From Pseudomonas sp. Irchel 3H7 (lineage in GTDB: Bacteria > Pseudomonadota > Gammaproteobacteria > Pseudomonadales > Pseudomonadaceae), in the NCBI RefSeq assembly GCF_900187605.1, contig NZ_FYEA01000005.1, positions 124,001 through 188,000 of the forward strand: a stretch of 64,000 nucleotides of DNA, read 5' to 3'. A program made the translations under genes and the position numbers. The notes below the pieces were generated by a model that did no database searches, was not told the origin of the DNA, and saw only the letters and a list, made by a program, of their open reading frames with translations. Within the stretch, counting starts at the first letter, position 1. Each line of letters opens with the position of its first letter. Below, in pieces: positions 55,623 through 64,000 of the stretch.

Positions 55623-55856
55623 TCACCCACTGCGCAAACGCAACCTCAAATCAAGTGTCGATTCTTTAACAATATTATAGTCTGCTAATGAGCGCCCCTC
55701 CTCGAGTTGCTTTCCATTAAAAATCAGCCACTGCTGATCAGGCGGAATGCCCTCCTTATCCTGTACTTTCTCCTTAACATTTAGGATACTGTCGCTTGAT
55801 TCGACCTCTAGAACGACAACCTTAGCATCAGACATTTTTTTTACATAAACCCGCAT
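55623..55856 (-). CDS. Ubiquitin-like protein, near-ubiquitin sequence
   Basis: Protein of 77 residues that aligns end to end with eukaryotic ubiquitin with a one-residue insertion near residue 10. By hand alignment against the remembered ubiquitin sequence, about 52 of 76 positions are identical. Invariant stretches include [20 protein letters not shown] and KESTL. Lysines equivalent to ubiquitin K6, K11, K27, K29, K33, K48 and K63 are all present. The tail is LRLRSG, with a single terminal glycine in place of Gly-Gly. AGGAG lies 7 bases before ATG 55856, which favours this start over 55871. Codon use is AT-rich, unlike the surrounding chromosome. No E1, E2 or deubiquitinase gene is recognisable in the window. 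Confidence 0.92.
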   Translation of the reverse strand: MRVYVKKMSDAKVVVLEVESSDSILNVKEKVQDKEGIPPDQQWLIFNGKQLEEGRSLADYNIVKESTLDLRLRLRSG

Positions 55857-55871
55857 AGCTCCACTCCTCAT

Positions 55872-56012
55872 TTACAAACAACAAATAGAGAGCCAATCTC
55901 CAAACCCTATTCTCCTCACATTTAAGACTTCCACACCTGATAGAACTAACAGGTTTTCATAATAAATAGCGATAAACCCCATATCAAAAAATCGTAAAAA
56001 AGTGGACGAACA
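55872..56012. other. AT-rich gap upstream of the ubiquitin-like gene
   Basis: AT-rich sequence between the ubiquitin-like start and the left end of the transposon-like element. It should hold the promoter of the ubiquitin-like gene. I see no open frame. Confidence 0.5.
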
Positions 56013-56843
56013 AAAAAGGGAGCAGATTTATTTAGATCCTCCCATCCCTCACAGCTCCACTTACTTCGTTATAACAAGGACATAGTAGGTTATATGCCAA
56101 GAATGGCACGCATTGTATTACCCAATTATCCGCACCATATTGTGCAACGAGGCCACAACAAGCAGGTAGTATTCGCCACCCCAGAGGCTTCCGGCGATAT
56201 CTCAGCCATTTGAAAGAATTCAAGCATGTATTTGGCGTGAAGGTTTACGCCCTCTGTTTAATGACTAATCACGTCCACCTCCTCCTCGCCCCAGGAGATG
56301 ACGCATCTGGACTCGGGCAGTTGATGAAAGGTCTGGCTGGCCGTATGACGCGTTATCGCAATAGACTCGAAGGTCGTTCGGGCACCCTGTGGGAAAGTCG
56401 ATACAAATCTAGCGTCGTCGAAAGAGACACCTATTTGCTAGCCTGTAGCCGATACATCGAACTCAACCCGGTGCGAGCCCAAATGATTGGTCGGGCACAA
56501 GATTACCCGAGATCGAGCTATTCCTTGAGACTTAATGAAACTGCCGAGAGCATTTGGCTGGGTGAAAGCCCCGGTTTCAAAGGACTTGGATTAGACTATT
56601 CAGCCCGCTTGGCTCGTTACAGCGAATTGATAGATCAGGCCACACCCCCGTCAGAGTTGCAGTTGATAAGAGGGGCGCTTCAACGCGGGCAATTGACGGG
56701 CAGTCCGCGCTTCACAGAAGAAATTGAAAACATCACGGGAATGCGGGTTTCACAACGCTCTAGAGGGCGCCCCCCCCCGAAATAGTGTGGACGCTTACAA
56801 AAAAATCGAAAGGGATTGGATTTAATAAATCTGTCCCCTTTTT
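56013..56843 (+). mobile_element. RAYT-type element with terminal inverted repeats
   Basis: Left end AAAAAGGGAGCAGATTTATT (56013-56032) is inverted at the right end as AATAAATCTGTCCCCTTTTT (56824-56843), with two mismatches in 20. The pair brackets a single Y1 transposase gene. Such AAATCTGTCCCC ends are common around this transposase group. The encoded transposase is frameshifted, so the element is probably not autonomous. Confidence 0.8.
56094..56785 (+). pseudogene. Frameshifted REP-associated (Y1, HUH) transposase
   Basis: The N-terminal part MARIVLPNYPHHIVQRGHNK is read from 56094 but hits a stop at 56213. The rest (RRYLSHLKEFKHVFG onward) continues in another frame to 56785. One missing base between about 56172 and 56190 would restore a normal protein of about 230 residues. 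The HUH motif TNHVHLLLAP and the presumed catalytic Tyr in RYIELNPVRA are intact in the second part. Restarting at ATG 56210 would give 191 residues without the first strand. Confidence 0.85.
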
Positions 56844-57050
56844 GATTTCTTTTGCCACTTCCTTTTTTATCACAATAAATAATAAGCTTTATATCAAAAA
56901 AATATTAAAACTGTCATTTATTACAGGTGCCTGCTCGTTCACAAAAAACTATTCTTAGTCAAACAACGCAAAATATTAAAAAGTTAGAAGATCAAATCTG
57001 TCCATTGTTTCCAAATCACAAAAAGCAACAAATCCATCGAGGAGATTGAC
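56844..57050. other. AT-rich gap, no gene seen
   Basis: Very AT-rich stretch between the mobile element and the next small gene. It should contain that gene's promoter. Confidence 0.5.
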
Positions 57051-57410
57051 ATGTCGCATCCGATAAATGGTGATTACAGCCACGTCTACTACGGCAAGGA
57101 AGAGACTATTCTTTTTCGCATTACTAGCCATGATGAAGCAAGTGGTAAATTCAGTGGGGAATTACTTGAGAACCAGTTCACCCCTTCTTCAACCAGCCAC
57201 AATATAAATGGATGGTTCAGTTTCAATAGAAGCACAAGTTCTACATCGTTTACCTTCGAGACGCCAACAGACAAGTGGGATTTGCAATCACCCTACTTGG
57301 AGAGTCCGAATCAATTCGGGATAATGAACGCAATCCGCACCCCAAAAGACAAATCGCAACCGCCTCAAAACTGGGTTTTATTGAAAACAAATTCACACAC
57401 AGGTACTTAG
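57051..57410 (+). CDS. Unknown small beta-rich protein in AT-rich island
   Basis: Protein of 119 residues with no signal peptide and a strong GAGGAG ribosome-binding site 7 bases before the ATG. It is rich in Ser, Thr, Asn and aromatic residues and alternates polar and hydrophobic residues (TSFTFETPTDKWDL, NWVLLKTNS), suggesting an all-beta barrel. I do not recognise the family. A loose resemblance to avidin-like barrels (IRT..NWVLL against streptavidin INTQWLL) is only a guess. Its AT-rich composition matches the ubiquitin-like gene. Confidence 0.7.
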   Translation: MSHPINGDYSHVYYGKEETILFRITSHDEASGKFSGELLENQFTPSSTSHNINGWFSFNRSTSSTSFTFETPTDKWDLQSPYLESPNQFGIMNAIRTPKDKSQPPQNWVLLKTNSHTGT

Positions 57411-57651
57411 CCATTCTCTCACTTACCGAAATACACCTTCATGATGTCGCATTTCCTTGCGCCTAACGTAAACAGAAAACATTATTCAACCTGAGCATAG
57501 TTTCTTCCAGCGACACGTAATTCACCGCCAACTGCGCTCTCGCCGTTTTATTAAGAATTATCAGAGGGTTACCAAGAAAGATAGTTGACGAATTTGGATA
57601 GAATACATAAGCTAGACATAGAAACGGCTCAACGATTTGACCATTCCTCAT
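57411..57651. other. Gap with no convincing gene
   Basis: A 62-codon minus-strand frame (57463-57651) ends in ARAQLAVNYVSLEETMLRL and may be a gene remnant, but it has no good ribosome-binding site or family match. I do not call it as a gene. Confidence 0.4.
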
Positions 57652-57688
57652 GCATTAAAAAACCGCCTCACGGCGGTTTTTTTAATGC
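57652..57688. terminator. Bidirectional intrinsic terminator of fba
   Basis: GCATTAAAAAACCGCC and GGCGGTTTTTTTAATGC form a stem around TCAC, with A and U runs on both sides, so it can act on both strands. It lies just past the fba stop. Confidence 0.92.
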
Positions 57689-57706
57689 CGGCAAAACTCG
57701 AATAGC

Positions 57707-58771
57707 TTAGTTAACCTTGGCGTTCAACTCACCCTTCAGATAACGCTGGTACATCGCTTCCAGCGAGATCGGTTTGATCTTCGAAGCATTACCGGCAGTA
57801 CCAAACGCTTCATAACGAGCGATACACACGTCACGCATTGCAGTAACAGTCGCGCCGAAGAATTTACGTGGGTCGAATTCGCTCGGGTTGGTGGCCATCA
57901 GGCGACGCATCGCACCGGTGGATGCCAAGCGCAGGTCGGTGTCGATGTTGACCTTGCGCACGCCGTACTTGATGCCTTCGACGATTTCTTCAACCGGTAC
58001 GCCGTAGGTTTCTTTGATGTCGCCGCCGTACTGGTTGATGATCGCCAGCCACTCTTGTGGCACCGACGATGAACCGTGCATTACCAGGTGAGTGTTCGGG
58101 ATGCGCTTGTGGATTTCCTTGATGCGGTCGATCGCCAACACGTCACCGGTCGGTGGCTTGGTGAACTTGTAGGCGCCGTGGCTGGTGCCGATGGCGATGG
58201 CCAGGGCATCGACCTGGGTGCGTTTGACGAAGTCAGCGGCTTCTTCCGGGTCGGTCAGCATTTGGCTGTGATCCAGAACGCCTTCGGCGCCGATGCCGTC
58301 TTCTTCACCGGCCATGCCGGTTTCCAGCGAACCCAGGCAGCCCAGCTCGCCTTCTACCGAAACGCCGCAGGCGTGCGCCATGGCCACGGTTTGTTGGGTA
58401 ACGCGGACGTTGTAGTCGTAGTCGGTCGGGGTCTTGCCGTCTTCGCCCAGCGAGCCGTCCATCATCACCGAGCTGAAGCCCAGTTGGATCGAGCGCTGGC
58501 AGACGTCAGGGCTGGTGCCGTGGTCCTGGTGCATGCACACCGGGATGTGCGGGAATTCTTCGATCGCGGCCAGGATCAGGTGACGCAGGAAAGGCGCGCC
58601 GGCGTATTTACGGGCGCCGGCCGAAGCCTGAACGATCACCGGGGAGTCAGTCTTGTCAGCGGCTTCCATGATGGCGCGCATCTGCTCAAGGTTGTTGACG
58701 TTGAAGGCTGGAACGCCGTAGCCGAATTCGGCTGCGTGGTCCAACATCTGGCGCATGCTGATAAGTGCCAT
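57707..58771 (-). CDS. fba: Class II fructose-bisphosphate aldolase
   Basis: Zinc-dependent aldolase of 354 residues of glycolysis and gluconeogenesis. Zinc ligands and signatures are seen in [16 protein letters not shown] (about 74-90), [14 protein letters not shown] and [11 protein letters not shown]. The start [12 protein letters not shown] is normal for the family. It ends the tkt-epd-pgk-fba group, whose genes all point leftward. Confidence 0.96.
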   Translation of the reverse strand: MALISMRQMLDHAAEFGYGVPAFNVNNLEQMRAIMEAADKTDSPVIVQASAGARKYAGAPFLRHLILAAIEEFPHIPVCMHQDHGTSPDVCQRSIQLGFSSVMMDGSLGEDGKTPTDYDYNVRVTQQTVAMAHACGVSVEGELGCLGSLETGMAGEEDGIGAEGVLDHSQMLTDPEEAADFVKRTQVDALAIAIGTSHGAYKFTKPPTGDVLAIDRIKEIHKRIPNTHLVMHGSSSVPQEWLAIINQYGGDIKETYGVPVEEIVEGIKYGVRKVNIDTDLRLASTGAMRRLMATNPSEFDPRKFFGATVTAMRDVCIARYEAFGTAGNASKIKPISLEAMYQRYLKGELNAKVN

Positions 58772-58913
58772 TGTGTGTGTCTCTCCCGGTTGAGGGTCGT
58801 TAATCGTGCCAGCCTGCCGGAGCGGCGGCGGCTATTCAAGTGATTGCAGATCGGGGGTTGAGGCCCGGTCTGGTGATTCGATAAAGCCAATTCTTCAGAA
58901 CTGCGCAGAACCC

Positions 58914-59007
58914 TTGTAGGAGTGAGCCTGCTCGCGATAGCCATCTTTCAGTCAATATTGCAGCGACTGTCAGGTCGCTATCGCGAGCAGGCTCACTCCT
59001 ACATTGG
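58914..59007. repeat. REP palindrome pair, family B
   Basis: Inverted pair between fba and mliC. Confidence 0.9.
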
Positions 59008-59023
59008 GTCTGCGGTGATGCAA

Positions 59024-59356
59024 TTACTGCGCTTTGCAGCCGCGGCCGATCAGGTCATTGGTGGCGACCCAGTACACCAGGCCTTCCTCTCCCTTGACGT
59101 GAAACGCCAGCATGCCGTCGCTGTACAGCGTGCCCGAGGCCCCCGGCTCTTCTTTCAGGCGATAGACCTGATCACCGCCACCCAGTCGAACGTCGACTTC
59201 CTTCTGGCCGGCATCGGCGTAACGCCACAGCACTTTGGCCTGGCTGTCGCAGGTCCAGGTGGTCCAGTTGTCCGCCGGAGCAGACGACTGAAACAGGTTC
59301 AACTGCGCGCAACCGCCCAACAATGCCAACGCCGCAATGGCGATCAAGCCTTTCAT
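59024..59356 (-). CDS. mliC: MliC family lipoprotein, lysozyme inhibitor
   Basis: Lipoprotein of 110 residues with lipobox LLGGC (Cys 16). The mature domain has WTCDSQAKVLWRYADAG and a C-terminal Cys, as in membrane-bound C-type lysozyme inhibitors. It likely protects peptidoglycan from host lysozyme. The adjacent gene is another small lipoprotein. Confidence 0.85.
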   Translation of the reverse strand: MKGLIAIAALALLGGCAQLNLFQSSAPADNWTTWTCDSQAKVLWRYADAGQKEVDVRLGGGDQVYRLKEEPGASGTLYSDGMLAFHVKGEEGLVYWVATNDLIGRGCKAQ

Positions 59357-59413
59357 CCGTGTTCCTCGACTGACGGCGCATGCCGCCAGCCCTGAGTTAA
59401 AGAGTCAGACCCG

Positions 59414-59635
59414 TCAAGGACAACCATGTTCCTTGGCCGGGGTTTGCGTCTCGTATTTGTCCAGGCCGTCCGGCCCCGAGCGCTTGTTCAGCACCGGGTT
59501 GGTTTCGGCCTGCCAGTCGGCCTGATAACAGCCCTTCTGCGACTCGCTCGGCGCCGGCGTGGCCTCGGCCTTCGGGTTACTCCCGCAGGCCGCCAGCGTA
59601 CCGGTCAGCAACAACAGCGCTAACGACTTGACCAT
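59414..59635 (-). CDS. Small lipoprotein
   Basis: Protein of 73 residues with signal peptide and lipobox (MVKSLALLLLTGTLAACGSN). The mature part is short, polar and contains two more cysteines. AAGGAG is 9 bases before ATG 59635, whereas the longer frame overlaps pgk. It lies 34 bp after pgk, so it is probably in the same transcript. The function is unknown. Confidence 0.8.
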   Translation of the reverse strand: MVKSLALLLLTGTLAACGSNPKAEATPAPSESQKGCYQADWQAETNPVLNKRSGPDGLDKYETQTPAKEHGCP

Positions 59636-59669
59636 GAAAACACTCCTTTGCCTGGCCAAACGGGCGGCC

Positions 59670-60833
59670 TCAGGCCTTGGCCCGGCTTTCCAGGACTTCA
59701 ACGGCTGGCAGCACTTTGCCCTCGACGAATTCGAGGAACGCGCCACCACCGGTGGAAATGTAGGAGATTTGCTCAGCCACGCCATATTTATCGATCGCGG
59801 CCAGGGTGTCGCCACCGCCAGCGATGGAGAACGCCGAGCTTTCCGCGATGGCCTGAGCCAGCACTTTGGTGCCGTTGCCGAACTGGTCGAATTCGAACAC
59901 ACCGACCGGGCCGTTCCACAGAATGGTTTTCGACGACTTCAGCAGTTCGGCGAAGTTGGCTGCGGTTTGCGGGCCGATGTCCAGAATCATGTCGTCAGCC
60001 GCGACGTCGGCGATCAGCTTGACGGTCGCTTCAGCGGTTTCAGCGAATTCTTTGGCAACCACCACGTCAACCGGCAGTGGCACGCTGACTTTGGCAGCGA
60101 TGGCGCGCGCGGTGTCGAGCAGATCCGGTTCGTACAGCGACTTGCCAACCGGGTGACCGGCGGCCGCGAGGAAGGTGTTGGCGATGCCGCCGCCGACGAT
60201 CAGTTGATCGCAGATCTGGCTCAGGCTGTTCAGCACGTCGAGTTTGGTCGACACCTTAGAGCCGGCAACGATGGCCGCCATTGGCTGAGCCGGTGCGCCG
60301 AGGGCTTTGCCCAGTGCATCCAGTTCAGCGGCCAACAGTGGGCCAGCAGCGGCGACTTTGGCGAACTTGGCCACGCCGTGGGTCGAACCTTCGGCGCGGT
60401 GAGCGGTGCCGAACGCGTCCATCACGAACACGTCGCACAGGGCGGCGTATTGCTGGGCCAGTTCGTCAGCGTTCTTTTTCTCGCCTTTGTTGAAGCGCAC
60501 GTTTTCGAACAGAACGATGTCGCCGGCCTTGACGTCAACGCCGCCGAGGTAATCGGCGACCAGCGGCACTTCACGGCCCAAGGCCTTGCTCAGGTAGTCA
60601 GCAACAGGCTTGAGGCTGTTCTCGGCGGAGAACTCGCCTTCGGTCGGACGGCCAAGGTGCGAGCAGACCATCACGGCCGCGCCTTTTTCCAGGGCCAGCT
60701 TGATGGTCGGCAGCGAAGCCAGGATACGCGCGTCGCTGGTGACAACACCGTCCTTGACTGGGACGTTGAGGTCTTCGCGGATCAATACGCGCTTACCTTG
60801 CAGATCGAGGTCGGACATCTTCAACACGGTCAT
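59670..60833 (-). CDS. pgk: Phosphoglycerate kinase
   Basis: Glycolytic kinase of 387 residues. [15 protein letters not shown] is at the N-terminus, and [12 protein letters not shown] and [13 protein letters not shown] near the end form the substrate and nucleotide regions. AGGAAG precedes ATG 60833. It is 12 bp after epd. Confidence 0.96.
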   Translation of the reverse strand: MTVLKMSDLDLQGKRVLIREDLNVPVKDGVVTSDARILASLPTIKLALEKGAAVMVCSHLGRPTEGEFSAENSLKPVADYLSKALGREVPLVADYLGGVDVKAGDIVLFENVRFNKGEKKNADELAQQYAALCDVFVMDAFGTAHRAEGSTHGVAKFAKVAAAGPLLAAELDALGKALGAPAQPMAAIVAGSKVSTKLDVLNSLSQICDQLIVGGGIANTFLAAAGHPVGKSLYEPDLLDTARAIAAKVSVPLPVDVVVAKEFAETAEATVKLIADVAADDMILDIGPQTAANFAELLKSSKTILWNGPVGVFEFDQFGNGTKVLAQAIAESSAFSIAGGGDTLAAIDKYGVAEQISYISTGGGAFLEFVEGKVLPAVEVLESRAKA

Positions 60834-60845
60834 GGGTCGCACTTC

Positions 60846-61898
60846 CTACGGTTTTTTTGAAGTTGCTGTTTGCAGATAGTGTTCTGCAACGTCCAGCATT
60901 CGGTTGGCAAAACCCCATTCGTTGTCGAACCAGGCCAGGATGTTCACCAGTTTGGGGCCGGAAACACGGGTCTGACTGGCATCGACGATGGCCGAATGTG
61001 GGTCATGGTTGAAATCACAACTGGCGTGCGGCAGCTCGGTATAGGCGAGCAGACCTTTGAGCGGGCCATAGGTGGCGGCTTCGCGCAGGATCCGGTTGAC
61101 CTCATTGGCATCGGTCGCGGTGGCGGTCTGCATCGTGATGTCGAGGCAGGACACGTTGACCGTCGGCACGCGTACGGCTTTGGCCTGAATTCGCCCGGCA
61201 AGTTCCGGCAGCAGGCGCTCGATACCGCGCGCCAGACCAGTGGACACCGGGATCACCGACTGAAACGCCGAACGCGTGCGGCGCAGGTCTTCGTGGTGAT
61301 AGGCGTCGATCACCGGCTGATCGTTCATCGCCGAGTGAATCGTGGTGATCGACACGTAATCGAGGCCGATCGCCTTGTCGAGCAGGCGCAACAACGGCAC
61401 GCCGCAGTTGGTGGTGCAGGAGGCGTTGGACACCAGCAGCTCGTCGCCGGTCAGGCAATCCTGATTGACGCCATAAACGATGGTGGCGTCGACATCCGCC
61501 TCGCTGGCCATCGGCTGCGAGAACAACACGCGTGGCGCGCCGGCGTCGAGAAAGCGCTGGCCGTCGGCACGGGTGTTATAGGCACCGGAGCATTCGAGCA
61601 CCAGATCGACACCAAGCGACGCCCAATCGATGCCTTCGGGGGTGGCACTGCGCAGGACCTTCACGCAGTCGCCATTAATATGCAGACAATCGCCTTCTAC
61701 TCGCACCTCGCCCGGGAAGCGGCCGTGGGTGGAGTCGAAGCGTGTCAGGTATTCGATGCTGGCCATGTCCGCCAGATCGTTGATCGCGACAATTTCAAAC
61801 CCGGCTTTCTCGCCTCGCTCAAACAACGCACGCAAGACGCAACGACCAATCCGGCCGTAGCCGTTGAGTGCAACTTTGTAAGGACGCGGTTGAGGCAT
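60846..61898 (-). CDS. epd: D-erythrose-4-phosphate dehydrogenase
   Basis: GAPDH-family enzyme of 350 residues making erythronate-4-phosphate for pyridoxal phosphate synthesis. The NAD motif is VALNGYGRIGRCVLRALFE (residues 9-27) and the catalytic cysteine is in LLVSNASCTTNCGVP. Its place between tkt and pgk is the conserved order in Pseudomonas, which favours Epd over Gap. Confidence 0.93.
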   Translation of the reverse strand: MPQPRPYKVALNGYGRIGRCVLRALFERGEKAGFEIVAINDLADMASIEYLTRFDSTHGRFPGEVRVEGDCLHINGDCVKVLRSATPEGIDWASLGVDLVLECSGAYNTRADGQRFLDAGAPRVLFSQPMASEADVDATIVYGVNQDCLTGDELLVSNASCTTNCGVPLLRLLDKAIGLDYVSITTIHSAMNDQPVIDAYHHEDLRRTRSAFQSVIPVSTGLARGIERLLPELAGRIQAKAVRVPTVNVSCLDITMQTATATDANEVNRILREAATYGPLKGLLAYTELPHASCDFNHDPHSAIVDASQTRVSGPKLVNILAWFDNEWGFANRMLDVAEHYLQTATSKKP

Positions 61899-61934
61899 GG
61901 GGTTCTCGATAATATTCGCTACAACACAACCTCA

Positions 61935-62021
61935 TGTAGGAGCTGCCGAAGGCTGCGATCTTTTGATCCTGTTTTTTTCAGATCAAGATCAAAAGATCGC
62001 AGCCTCCGGCAGCTCCTACAG
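61935..62021. repeat. REP palindrome pair, family A, between tkt and epd
   Basis: Inverted pair in the 160-bp gap between tkt and epd. Confidence 0.9.
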
Positions 62022-62058
62022 GGGAACGCGGTGGCCGGGGCCACCGCATTCGTACTGC

Positions 62059-64000
62059 TTAGTCTTCCAGCAGTTCTTCAGCCTGACCCAGGATGTTTTC
62101 CAGGGTGAAGCCGAACTCTTCGAACAGTGCCGAAGCCGGAGCCGATTCGCCGTAAGTGGTCATGCCGATCACGCGACCTTCCAGACCCACGTACTTGAAC
62201 CAGAAGTCGGCGTGAGCCGCTTCGATGGCGATACGCGCGCCAACCTGCAATGGCAGCACGGCTTGCTTGTAGCCGGCGTCCTGAGCATCGAACACGCTGG
62301 TGCACGGCATGGAAACCACGCGCACCTTGCGACCTTGTTCGGTTAGTTTGTCGTAAGCCTGAACCGCCAGACCGACTTCCGAACCGGTGGCGATCAGGAT
62401 CAGCTCAGGCTCGCCTGCGCAGTCCTTCAGCACGTAACCGCCACGGCTGATGTCGGCAATCTGGCCGGCATCGCGTTCCTGGTGTTGCAGGTTCTGACGC
62501 GAGAAGATCAGCGCCGATGGGCCGTCCTTACGCTCCAGCGCGTTTTTCCAGGCCACGGCCGATTCCACGGCATCGGCTGGACGCCAGGTGTCGAGGTTCG
62601 GCGTGGTACGCAGGCTGGTCAGTTGCTCGATCGGCTGGTGCGTCGGGCCGTCTTCGCCCAGACCGATGGAGTCGTGGGTGTAGACGTGGATGACCTGCTT
62701 CTTCATCAGCGCCGACATGCGTACAGCGTTGCGCGCGTATTCCATGAACATCAAGAAGGTCGCGCCGTAAGGCACCAGACCGCCGTGCAGGGTCACGCCG
62801 TTCATGATCGCGGTCATGCCGAATTCGCGCACGCCGTAGTACATGTAGTTGCCGCTGGCATCTTCAGCGCTGACGCCTTTGCAACCTTTCCACAGGGTCA
62901 GGTTGGAACCGGCAAGGTCAGCGGAGCCGCCGAGCAGTTCCGGCAGCAGCGGACCGAACGCGTTCAGGGTGTTCTGGCTGGCTTTACGGCTGGCGATGGT
63001 TTCGCCTTTGGCCGCGACTTCAGCGATGTAGGCCGAAGCTTTTTCGGAGAAGTCGGCCGGCAGTTCACCGCTCAGGCGACGTACCAGTTCGTTGGCTTCG
63101 GTCGGGAATGCAGCGGAGTAGGCAGCGAAACGCTGATCCCACTCGGCTTCGGCCGCGCGACCTTTTTCCTTGGCATCCCACTCGGCATAGATGTCGGCCG
63201 GGATTTCGAACGGGCCATGGTTCCAGTTCAGCGCCTGACGGGTCAGGGCGATTTCCGCATCACCCAGTGGAGCGCCGTGGCACTCTTCTTTGCCCTGCTT
63301 GTTCGGCGAACCGAAACCGATGGTGGTCTTGCAGCAAATCAGGGTCGGCAGCGGGCTCTTGCGCGCGGTCTCGATGGCGGTCTTGATCTCTTCCGGGTCA
63401 TGACCGTCAACGTTGCGGATCACTTGCCAGTTGTAGGCCTCGAAACGCTTCGGCGTGTCATCGGTGAACCAGCCTTCGACTTCGCCGTCGATGGAGATGC
63501 CGTTGTCATCGTAGAAAGCGATCAGCTTGCCCAGACCAAGAGTGCCGGCCAGCGAAGCGACTTCGTGGGAAATGCCTTCCATCATGCAGCCATCACCCAG
63601 AAACACGTAGGTGTGGTGGTCGACAATGTTGTGGCCAGGACGGTTGAACTGCGCGCCCAGCACTTTTTCAGCCAGAGCGAAGCCCACAGCGTTGGCCAGA
63701 CCCTGACCCAGCGGGCCGGTGGTAGTTTCAACGCCCGGGGTGTAACCGAACTCCGGGTGGCCCGGGGTGCGGCTGTGCAGTTGACGGAATTGCTTGAGGT
63801 CTTCGATCGACAGGTCATAACCGGTCAGGTGCAGCAGCGAGTAGATCAACATCGAGCCGTGGCCGTTGGACAGCACGAAGCGGTCACGGTCGGCGAACGA
63901 TGGATTGCTCGGGTTGTGCTTGAGGTAGTCGCGCCAAAGCACTTCGGCGATATCTGCCATACCCATAGGGGCACCGGGATGGCCGCTGTTGGCTTTTTGC
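62059..64000 (-). CDS. tkt: Transketolase (5' end outside window)
   Basis: Thiamine-diphosphate enzyme of the pentose phosphate pathway. In-window 646 residues of an expected 665. The frame enters at the right edge with [16 protein letters not shown], so the ATG at 63966 is internal. The ThDP motif begins at [18 protein letters not shown] and the transketolase signature includes [18 protein letters not shown]. It is first of the tkt-epd-pgk-fba group in the reading direction. Confidence 0.97.
   Translation of the reverse strand, partial: QKANSGHPGAPMGMADIAEVLWRDYLKHNPSNPSFADRDRFVLSNGHGSMLIYSLLHLTGYDLSIEDLKQFRQLHSRTPGHPEFGYTPGVETTTGPLGQGLANAVGFALAEKVLGAQFNRPGHNIVDHHTYVFLGDGCMMEGISHEVASLAGTLGLGKLIAFYDDNGISIDGEVEGWFTDDTPKRFEAYNWQVIRNVDGHDPEEIKTAIETARKSPLPTLICCKTTIGFGSPNKQGKEECHGAPLGDAEIALTRQALNWNHGPFEIPADIYAEWDAKEKGRAAEAEWDQRFAAYSAAFPTEANELVRRLSGELPADFSEKASAYIAEVAAKGETIASRKASQNTLNAFGPLLPELLGGSADLAGSNLTLWKGCKGVSAEDASGNYMYYGVREFGMTAIMNGVTLHGGLVPYGATFLMFMEYARNAVRMSALMKKQVIHVYTHDSIGLGEDGPTHQPIEQLTSLRTTPNLDTWRPADAVESAVAWKNALERKDGPSALIFSRQNLQHQERDAGQIADISRGGYVLKDCAGEPELILIATGSEVGLAVQAYDKLTEQGRKVRVVSMPCTSVFDAQDAGYKQAVLPLQVGARIAIEAAHADFWFKYVGLEGRVIGMTTYGESAPASALFEEFGFTLENILGQAEELLED

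Noticed and set aside
57463-57651. 62-codon minus-strand frame near fba
   Set aside because: There is no ribosome-binding site or family match, and it ends in the gap before the terminator. It may be a remnant, but evidence is too thin.
2376-62021. Regularly recurring palindromes considered as CRISPR
   Set aside because: Units are isolated inverted pairs kilobases apart, not direct repeats with unique spacers of fixed length.
1-64000. tRNA, rRNA or other classical RNA genes
   Set aside because: No stretch with a tRNA-like anticodon arm and TTCGANNC loop in proper context, or rRNA-like sequence, was seen by eye; a covariance-model scan would be needed to exclude them fully.

Overview
The window reads as chromosomal DNA of a Pseudomonas of the P. 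fluorescens group. The evidence is protein content and gene order matching the choline, glycine betaine and carnitine region of Pseudomonas, high-GC coding sequence, and many REP-type palindromes of at least five families between genes. This assignment comes from recognising protein families; no database search was run. The window cuts two genes: soxB (left, 3' end missing) and tkt (right, 5' end missing).

Positions 1-17100 hold the demethylation branch of glycine betaine catabolism. It comprises sarcosine oxidase beta (soxB), glyA, a TraX-like membrane protein, ltaE, an SDR, the divergent gbcB/gbcA oxygenase pair, two ETF-like subunits, dgcB, dgcA, a DUF5943 protein and a membrane-dipeptidase family enzyme. 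Between gbcA and the ETF genes lies a gene-free block of about 0.9 kb. It carries 182-bp tandem repeats, each beginning with a perfect DnaA box.

Positions 17300-18960 hold a small LprI-like protein, a RelE/XRE toxin-antitoxin pair with a clear palindromic operator, and a DUF3010 gene. Positions 19090-25210 are the carnitine locus: cdhR, then caiX-cdhC-cdhA-cdhB and gamma-butyrobetaine hydroxylase. Positions 25550-39010 carry gbdR, sdaB, the cbcXWV (choX) ABC transporter, betT and betI-betB-betA, with a perfect BetI-type operator between betT and betI. Together these genes take up choline or carnitine, oxidise them to glycine betaine, strip the methyl groups to glycine, convert glycine to serine (GlyA) and deaminate serine to pyruvate (SdaB).

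Positions 39290-54600 are mixed housekeeping and accessory genes: a non-canonical TldD/TldE-like pair, an MdtD-like exporter, dbpA, a YhiN-type flavoprotein, a YccS/FUSC protein, a periplasmic binding protein, ElaA, a small winged-helix protein, a YgjP-like metalloprotein, a REC-PAS-GGDEF-EAL regulator and a PL7 alginate lyase.

Positions 54700-57700 are the most unusual part. A DUF6124 gene follows a leader that can fold in two mutually exclusive ways, one of which pairs perfectly with the ribosome-binding region. Next comes an AT-rich island with a 77-residue protein that is about two thirds identical to eukaryotic ubiquitin, a frameshifted RAYT-like transposase between inverted repeats, and an unknown small beta-rich protein. 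From 57700 to the end are fba, mliC, a small lipoprotein gene, pgk, epd and tkt (central carbon metabolism), all on the minus strand.
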